Shown here: positions 56,980-64,000 of the stretch, piece by piece | Layout of the letters: every line of letters begins with the position of its first letter | Numbering within the stretch: position 1 is the first letter of the stretch | Source: Smallanthus sonchifolius | Lineage: Eukaryota > Streptophyta > Magnoliopsida > Asterales > Asteraceae | Assembly: GCA_023525975.1 (NCBI GenBank) | Contig: CM042029.1 | Span: forward strand, 84,488,849 to 84,552,848 | Length of the DNA stretch: 64,000 nucleotides | Direction of reading: 5' to 3' | The notes under the pieces: model-generated | Seen by the model: only the letters and a program-made list of their open reading frames with translations | The model's database searches: none | What the model was told of the DNA's origin: nothing | Made by a program: the position numbers and the translations under genes

Positions 56980-59251
56980 CCCGGTGCCTTGGCACGGTCG
57001 CGCCTCGCACAGTTGAAACGTAAATGTAGCCTTTAATCGCAGGACAATTCGATTTCGTAACCGTTTCACATATTAACAAACCCAGTTAAAGGTTTTAATC
57101 ATTTTATTTACGACACATAAACCCAATTGATCGATTCATATTATAATCGTCAAAACCCTCCATGTGACCATCGATTTCAAGATTTTGTTTGCAGTCCTCT
57201 CAAACAAGCACGCAAATACATCATTCGATCCTCCCTAAACCTCCAGAACACATTGAGTTAGCCAGAGTTTCAGCAGAAAGCACCGGAGATCAAACCCGTC
57301 GTCGCCGGAACTCGTTTCTACCACGCGCTATCGATTAATCATCATTTCGGGTAATTGAAATCTTCCACACTTTCCTTTAGTCTATATATCAAAAGCCCGA
57401 ACCTAGTTTGGGCTTACAATATCCAATTTAACACGAACCCGAATCCAGGGTTCATTCTAAAAATGGTTTAATCGAATCATACCTTATACGTGTTTTAAAT
57501 ACAATTAAACTATACAAAAAGACTCGTAATAACCTATTGGGTGAAAGCCCTATGATTTCTAACACTATTATCATAAGAAATAGTCAATTCGTTTATGTTT
57601 TGAAACGAACACGGTCGCGCTAGTCTTCTAGCGCGGTCGTGCTTCATGAGACACGGTCGCGCCAAATACTAGCGCGGTCGTGCCTCACACACTCAGACCC
57701 GGTCATGCCCCTTGACTAGACTTGGTCGTGCCTCAGAACCCTAGACACGGTCGTGCCTGGCCCAGACACGGGCGTGCCTAGTGAACAACCTAATTATGCC
57801 TTCTGTTTGGTCAACACGGTCGCGTCCCTGACTAGCACGGTCACGCCCGTGGTTCTAGCACGATCGTGCCTTGTCCCAGGCACGGTCGTGTGTGTGAGAA
57901 AAATCTTGGCAGAATAATTATATTTATATTTTAAAAACAATAAGTATTTCAAATTAATTTTCAAATAAAAATAATTGATTTTATAAAGATTTACATTAAC
58001 TTTATTTAAAAAGATCAAATTCTTAATCCTAAAATAAATAGAAGTTATTTATTTAAAATTAAATTTATACTTATTGTTAAACCCTACACGTAAATGTTAT
58101 TTACACAATTTATTTACCACATCTTTATGAAAATAAAGTAAAGAAATTTATATTTAATATAAAACATCCAATACATTTTTATAACTAAATGACTAAGTTA
58201 CATATTTTATTAATAAATAAATAAGGTAACGATTATTTATTTAAGTTACATTTAAACAAAAACTATTTATTTAGGTTATACTTAATTATCCCTAATACCT
58301 ACATTATTTTTATAACTAAGTAAATAAATAATAATTTTATTTTATTATTTAGTTATTCCAAACTCAAACCTTATATTTATACAACACCATTCAAGTACAA
58401 ATCATTAACACCTACAACTTCAATTCCTTATACACACATCCAATTCAACCCTAGACTTAGACATAGACTATTGTGCACACTATTGATTCAATACATATTA
58501 CACTCTAGGTTAACGTTGTGCATTACGTGGACCTCGTTACTATCTAGTATCTCGTGTTAGCTACGCCTTCGAATCAAGTGAGTATTACATAGCCCCTTTT
58601 ATTCTTTTACATTTTTGGGGTGGAACATGAACACTATACAAACTATTGCTTACATTTACACAAATACAAATCCTCTTTACATTCATGTGTGCAATTTGAG
58701 CTTTATGCCTGAGTGCTAGGTGTGCTAACTTTGTGTGTAATTTATGTGCAATCATTAACTATTCAAGCCGACGGTTAACAATGATAGATCTATTGAGTCT
58801 GACAAACCCACCCAGATTGGGGTGATTGTTACCGACAACACAATTTTGCATGCTAGTTACAAAAGTTTGATTGTACTTGGTTACACAATAGCTGCTCTCC
58901 ATAAATGCCTTATTTTATCATGTTATGTAACTATTTGTTTATTTACAATCTATATGCTATCTATATACAAACCTGTGTATGATCACCAACTTTTTAGTTG
59001 ACCTTATTTTATTCATGTTTCAGGTGCTAATGTGTGATTTTGATCAAGACTTGCTACACATAAGTTTTGGACCTAGATAATTTTAATAAAGGATTATGTA
59101 TTTTATTTTATGTACTTGGTTTGATTTGGTTTTGTCTTGAATACTTGAAATGAATTTGGATGATTAATATATTTCAATTTAGTCAACCTTGTTCTCATAA
59201 ACAGTCTACATGTCCCGCCCAGACGTTTCCACCGTCGGTTGGGGTGTGACA

Positions 59252-60024
59252 TCGCCGCCTCCATATCATCGTATCCCCCATTTTCATCGAAATGAACATT
59301 CAACTCTCCCTTGCGGTCTTTATAAGCCCTCTGACACAGGGCGGTGATTCCGAGTTCAACGCCTCGCCACCTATCAGTGATTCTCCTGGCGTCTAGATTA
59401 AAATAACCCTAAAAATGGAAAGTAATTAGAAAAAAATCTAATAGTTATGAAATTGAAGTAATTATAAAACATCTATACTTACTAAAAGAGTGGGATATAC
59501 GGCCCGTTTCTTCTCATTTGGATCCTTGGCCCAGTTAGGATAATATGGCGGGACAACTTTTTCAATCTCCAAGAAAATAGCACGGATAAAATCGGAAGCG
59601 TTCAGACCCACGAACTATTACCCACCGCCATGAAGTTCAACATCAATGGGAAGAGGCCTCCTCCCCTTTTCCTCAAATTTCTTATATAATTCGACGTTTT
59701 TGCCTTTAGAACACCTTTTTTGTGAGGCACTACCTACATTGACACATGAAAGTTAGGGAATTGAAAAGACATCTATTAAACACTAACAAGTAACTTATCA
59801 CCAGATCCACCCGCACAACCCGAGTCTAAGTTATATGGACCCCCATATCCACCGTCTCCACCATCACCACTATGTGTACAACAAAAATCATTAGTAAGCA
59901 TAAATAATTATTAATTAACAAAGACAAATAGTACATTTTTAACATACATTCAATCAGAATCATCACTACAATAACATGTGTCAACATCATCATCATCTTC
60001 TTCTTCATCGTCATTTATTTCATC
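59252..60024 (-). other. CACTA gene junction and TNPD acidic tail
   Basis: Besides the Transposase_24 exons, minus-strand 60,024-59,960 reads past a TAA as an acidic stretch (D-E-I-N-D-D-E-E-E-D-D-D), the expected C-terminal tail of the TNPD-like protein. Confidence 0.55.
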
Positions 60025-63000
60025 TTACTCATTTGAATTGTATGCATCTTCTTCATCTTCTACATCATCATTAATAAAACTTTCATTGAGATCAATCGGG
60101 GCAACATGACTTGGGTCACCACCCTCATTTAAAGTTGTACGCATGGGCAAGTAGCTTAAGTCGACAACAAAGTTACCAAATAATGATTGAGTTTCCCGTG
60201 TAATAGATTGACTGTCTGCATGGGGAACTGGAGTTTGGTCACCACCTATGTGACTTGATTCACCACCTTCGCATCCAGTGTCGACAACCAAAGTATGATC
60301 ATTTGATTGAGTGTCGTGCAATATATCTATCTCATTAACAACACTAGGATGATCCCAAAGCTTCCGATGGTGAACGTCCTCAACAACCCTCCATTGGCCA
60401 GTGGTTCGAGAAGGATTTCGAAGATAGAACACTTGTTTAGCCTGTGTGGCTAATATATATTGGACATCATCATACCATTCTTTGCCAACATACCATTCAC
60501 GGTCGATGTCAATTATGATAGTATTGTTTTGCTTAATTAATCTTTTACCTCTTGTGTCGAACAATTTACAACGGAATAGTACAACCGAGGAACCATCAAT
60601 GTAGTTCAACTCTATGATCTCCTCTAGTTGACCATAAAATGGAGTATCTTCTTCTCCTATTGTAACCACACCACTGTTCTGAGTAGTGCGTCGGGAATTA
60701 TGATTTTGTACCACAAATCTAACACCACTGACTATGCAAATAATGTAAGAATATGCGTACAAGGGACGATGTGCCAATGCCCTTAATTCTTTATTATCGG
60801 GTGTAGAAGATGAAGATAAAGATGAAAATACATTTGCTTCATATTTTAACCATGAAGAAAAATCGGTGTGCATATTGCGTTAAGGAAATTTAGATTCAAA
60901 TTCACTGGTAGATGGACAAAATAAAATTCAAATTAGTGGAATTAAATAAAAATATATAATAATAGTTTATCACCGGTAGATGGACATAAAAACTTACGAT
61001 TTGTAGTCTTTGATTTCATCGTAATTGTTCAACACAAACCATTGTAATGATTTGTTGGCATATTCAGAGAGCGCCTTGATTTTCTTTTTCGATATTGGTC
61101 GACATTGTGAAGAAAACACTTGAAACATCATTTTGGGAATGCCAGCATCTGCATTTCTATCTAGTCGGTTAAATTTGGTCTGCATACCGTCCAGATACAT
61201 AGAGCAGAATGTCAAGGCTTCATATGCAACATAACCCTCCGCAATTGATCCTTCAGGTTTGGCTTTGTTTCTAACATATACTTTGAGCTTTTTCATGTAT
61301 CTTTCAAAAGGATACATCCATCTCATATACACAGGGCCACCAAGAATAGCTTCTTCAGGTAAATGAAGAATGAGATGAACCATTATGTCAAAAAATGATG
61401 GAGGATATATCATTTCCAAATTGCATAATATCTTAACCACTTCCTCATTTGCTTCATACATGTCTTTCACATCTACTGATCGTGCAAAATTTTTTTTAAA
61501 GAATGTGCAAACGTCATTGATTGTTGTTGAAACATTTTTGTGCAGACCCGATCGTACCCCTATTGGCAGCAATCGTTGCATGAGGATGTGATAATCCTGG
61601 GACTTTAACCCAATTATATTTGAATCATTGTGAAGTACCTTATTTTTTAAATTCGATCCAAATCCATCAGGCAGTCTCACTCCTCGAATAAACTGACAAA
61701 AGTGTTCTCGATCACTAGGTGTGAAAGAGTAAGGAGCTTGTGGTTGGTACAACTTGTTGTTTTTTTGTGTTAGCCATAGGTTATGTCGAATACCCATATT
61801 TTCCAAGTCTTTGTGGGCTTTGTGTGTGTCTTTTGATTTATCGTTCATCAACAAAGTACCCAATAAACTCTCACACACATTTTTCTCCACGTGCATAACA
61901 TCAAGATTGTGTTTTAAAAGAAGAGAAGACCACTAATCTAGCTCAAAGAAGATACTTTGTTTAGTCCAATTCAACTCTAATGCAAGGCGCTTTCTTTTAA
62001 TCCCTCCATGCATTGGATGTTTCCTCGGGACACGATCTGGGAGGCTTTTTTATTGTTCTAATATTTGAGCATTACTCAATCGTCGGGGAGGATGTCTTGT
62101 CTCTTTCTTGCCATCAAACGTCAGATCGTTCCTCCATTTATGCTTTCTAGGCAAGAAACTTCTGTGTCCAACAAAAGCTATCTTATTTGTTATAGCGCAT
62201 GAAGGTGTGTCAATGTTACACGTAGGGCATGCTTTATAACCTTGACCACTCCATCCAGACAAGCTACTACGAGCAGGATAATCGTTGATAGTCCATAACA
62301 GTGCAGCATTGATCGATGTCGTTTGGTCGGTCAAAAACAATCCTTAAACACTTAACTAGTAAGGGTAAGAAAAGTATCGTATCCACGAGAAATTAGTGGT
62401 TAATGAAATTGCTTAGTTGATAAATTAGAATGAAAACACAGATCAAATAAAGATGTAACTCCCTTCCAAACTTCAGGTTCTAGACTCATGCAATACTCAG
62501 TCATTCAATCGACACCACATAGACATAGTGTTGAAAAATTAGTTGAAACAGTAATTGAAGATAAGTTGTTGTCAGCAACCTATACGATTAACTCGTCACA
62601 ACTAGCACAATTCAAATACCCAATTTATGAACACCAGGTTACCCACTTTAGTCACCCAACCTGGCTACAAAGTCTTGTCATCAACCCAACACAAGTTGTA
62701 AAGCAAATAAACTCAAAGCATACAATTAAACTATTTAACTCAACCAATACATCAATCTATCAAGCAATTGTCAGAAGCTAACAAGATCCAAACATACAAA
62801 CAACTGAATAGAACAAGAAACCTATACGAACCATTTGTTGGGAGGAAGCCACACGCAGCTTAGCCACGCATGCTTGTCAGGCACACGAGCATAGCTACAA
62901 TCCTTGACCTGGAATGGTTTGGAACTTTGGAAATCGCCCCTCTCCTCTCTGAAATCAGCTGAATGGAAGATAGGTCGGAATGGGGGCTGCAATCACTTAT

Positions 63001-63914
63001 AATTATAATTAGGGCTTTTTTCTGATCCGGCAGGTCTTCACGTACCGCGAACATCCGCACTTAGTTCTTCGCATGGCGTGACGAACAGTTTAGTCGCACC
63101 CCTTTTTCAACTTCCTCACGCACCGCGAGAATTCCCATCCTGGTCTTCGCGTACCGCGAAGACATGAGTTTCCAGAAAACTTGTCTTTTTACACTTTCAA
63201 CCCCTGTACTTTCGTGACTTCTCCATTGTACTTCATTATCCGCTCATTTAGCACCTTTAGCCTATCATAGACTCAAAGACAAATACCAACATAAAACCGA
63301 CTCTATATACAAGATAAAACGCATAAAACTATACAAAACCGAAACTTAAACAAGGGACATTTGACCTTACATCAGGCATGCATCCTAAATACAGTTTTGG
63401 TTGATGCATCTCTCACCTAGACTCCTTCTGCCCACAACATTTTCAACTCATCAACAAAAAGCCTTAAGAAAACATCAATGTCCTTACTAGGTGATTTAGG
63501 CCCGAGAATTAGCAAGGTTAACATGATAGAAGACTCTTTCATACATTACCGTGGTGGTGAATTATATGTTGTTAACACTACCGGCCACATACTGTAAGTC
63601 TGACTCATGTTACCGAACGGATTAAAACCATCGGCAGCCAAACCTAAGCGGACATTCCTTGGTTCTTTAGCAAAATCTGGATATCTCTCATCAAATTCTT
63701 GCCATTCCTTCCCATCAACCGGATGTCGCATCATACCATCCGTTGCGCGTCTAGTATTATGCCAGATCATATCTTTTGCCGTTAATCTTGGACTATACCT
63801 CCGTCGAAGCCGTGAAGTTAAAGGAAAGTAGAGCAACACTTTCTGTGGTACTTTCTTCCCCTTTGTGTTTTTGTCAACCCATCTGCTCTCATTACAAACC
63901 GGACAGTTTTGCAT
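60025..63914 (-). pseudogene. TNPD-like CACTA transposase (Transposase_21, DUF4218, DUF4216)
   Basis: N-part 63,914-63,375: C-P-V-C-N-E-S-R-W, P-L-T-S-R-L-R-R, M-R-H-P-V-D-G-K-E-W and F-N-P-F-G-N-M-S. It is interrupted by the solo LTR (62310-63374). It then resumes with A-L-L-W-T-I-N-D-Y-P-A-R and G-Y-K-A-C-P-T-C (Transposase_21), M-H-V-E-K-N-V-C-E-S-L-L-G-T-L at 61,896 (DUF4218), and Y-M-K-K-L-K-V-Y-V-R-N-K-A-K-P-E-G-S-I-A. An intron (GTAAGT at ~60,996 to TACCAG at ~60,910) precedes the DUF4216 part at 60,873. In-frame stops fall near 63,430, 62,050, 61,935, 60,882 and 60,025, although the frame is otherwise kept. It catalyses cut-and-paste when intact; this copy is dead. Confidence 0.85.
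62310..63374 (-). mobile_element. Solo LTR, copy 2, inside the CACTA transposase
   Basis: It aligns with 7992-9081. The minus-strand start is TGATGTAAGG and the left edge on plus is TGATCGATG. Flanks AGCAT (62305-62309) and GGCAT (63375-63379) match at 4 of 5 positions. Transposase coding is continuous across it (K-T-V-F-R-M-H-A then A-L-L-W-T-I-N-D), which fixes both edges. Four TTCGCGTACCGCGAA-like quasi-palindromes lie at 63,035-63,165. An internal region and second LTR are absent, so it arose by LTR-LTR recombination. Confidence 0.85.
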
Positions 63915-64000
63915 TGATTCATTCTCCTTCCAAAACAGTGCACAATCATTAATGCAAGCATGGATAGACTGATATCCTAACCCAATCTTACTCGTTTTCT

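Larger units (their letters stand above)
52260..59251 (+). mobile_element. Gypsy-type LTR retrotransposon, internally deleted, 7.0 kb
   Basis: The 5' LTR is 52260-54897 (2,638 bp, TGTAACAT...TGTGACA) and the 3' LTR about 56980-59251. A 5-bp target duplication TCGCC (52255-52259, 59252-59256) is perfect. The primer-binding site TGGTATCAGAGCCAGG starts at 54901. Gag and protease are present, but pol and roughly the first 310 bp of the 3' LTR are deleted. The two LTRs differ at many scattered positions, so the insertion is not recent. Confidence 0.9.
52082..59720 (-). pseudogene. Transposase_24-like gene of the CACTA element, split by a gypsy insertion
   Basis: Three parts are readable on the minus strand. 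First, an N-part (59,720-59,450): G-R-R-P-L-P-I-D-V-E, then two adjacent stops TAATAG near 59,620, then I-E-K-V-V-P-P-Y-Y-P-N-W. Second, 59,410-59,252: R-I-T-D-R-W-R-G-V-E and H-F-D-E-N-G-G-Y-D-D-M-E-A-A. Third, 52,259-52,082: R-N-N-P-P-Q-D-V, R-S-E-K-N-K-Q-N-R-A-Q-Q and G-S-K-S-Y-A-Q-R-R-Y, ending at a GT donor. Parts two and three are continuous in frame once the insertion and its 5-bp duplication are discounted. This is the Ptta/En/Spm (Transposase_24) pattern. The gene was already damaged, or decayed later, as the stops show. Confidence 0.8.
50505..64000 (-). mobile_element. CACTA (En/Spm) element, right part beyond the window
   Basis: On the minus strand the order is a TNPD-like transposase (63,914 and beyond, to ~59,960), a Transposase_24-like second gene (59,720 to 51,122) and the subterminal array (50,785-50,505). 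A gypsy element (52260-59251) and a solo LTR (62310-63374) interrupt it. Both genes have stops, so this copy is not autonomous. The far terminus is outside the window. Confidence 0.8.

Noticed and set aside
1..64000. tRNA or rRNA genes
   Set aside because: No cloverleaf with A/B-box consensus or rRNA-like stretch was recognised; the tRNA-like words found (TGGTATCAGAGCC, TGGCGCC) are retroelement primer-binding sites. A covariance-model scan would be decisive.

Overview
This window is nuclear DNA from a flowering plant. The evidence is spliceosomal introns, plant F-box/FBD genes, and plant-type LTR retrotransposons, LINEs, Helitrons, hAT and CACTA transposons. The gypsy gag at 55.6-57.0 kb and the F-box subfamily both look like families I associate with Asteraceae. 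That placement is inference from recalled protein style, not a database result.

The only genes that look intact are three F-box/FBD genes of one subfamily (A, 3083-4619 +; B, 33857-35238 +; C, 39267-40940 -). All share one architecture: a 5'UTR exon ending AG|GTTAG, a 5'UTR intron ending GTTAG just before the ATG, and three coding exons joined by two phase-0 introns. Wreckage of the same cluster surrounds them: the last codons of another copy at base 1, promoter/5'UTR pieces without coding sequence (10.70-10.78 plus 16.17-16.42 kb; 38.34-38.53 kb, minus strand), and an LRR fragment at 35.36-35.79 kb. This is a local F-box array evolving by duplication and loss while transposons accumulate in it.

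Layout. 0-2.6 kb: LINE 3' fragment and a MITE. 2.6-4.6: gene A. 5.2-10.7: Helitron, LINE tail, retroelement remnants, a solo LTR and a foldback MITE. 10.77-16.17: a layered insertion (F-box 5' end <- hAT element <- Helitron with captured exons <- small hAT MITE), each layer with its own terminal signature. 16.6-23.8: LTR fragments, a non-coding LTR element with 360-bp LTRs, a decayed Copia element, a GGCCCA-rich spacer and a Helitron end. 24-26.7: MITEs and a LINE fragment. 26.8-33.85: the 7-kb 5'UTR intron of gene B, swollen by an hAT-like element that holds a young Copia (219-bp LTRs with no difference seen by eye) and a very G/C-rich strand-asymmetric array. 33.9-42.2: gene B, F-box debris, gene C. 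42.5-45.4: old Copia. 46.2-64.0: CACTA territory, with two arrays of palindromic subterminal repeats, an hAT transposase pseudogene fused to CACTA sequence, and a CACTA element (TNPD-like and Transposase_24-like genes, minus strand, running off the right edge) split by a 7-kb gypsy element and by a solo LTR.

I found no tRNA, rRNA or CRISPR. No wholly new enzyme system is evident. The most unusual material is the nested-insertion record with a paralogous empty site, the CACTA palindrome arrays, the hAT-CACTA chimera, and the exon-carrying Helitron.
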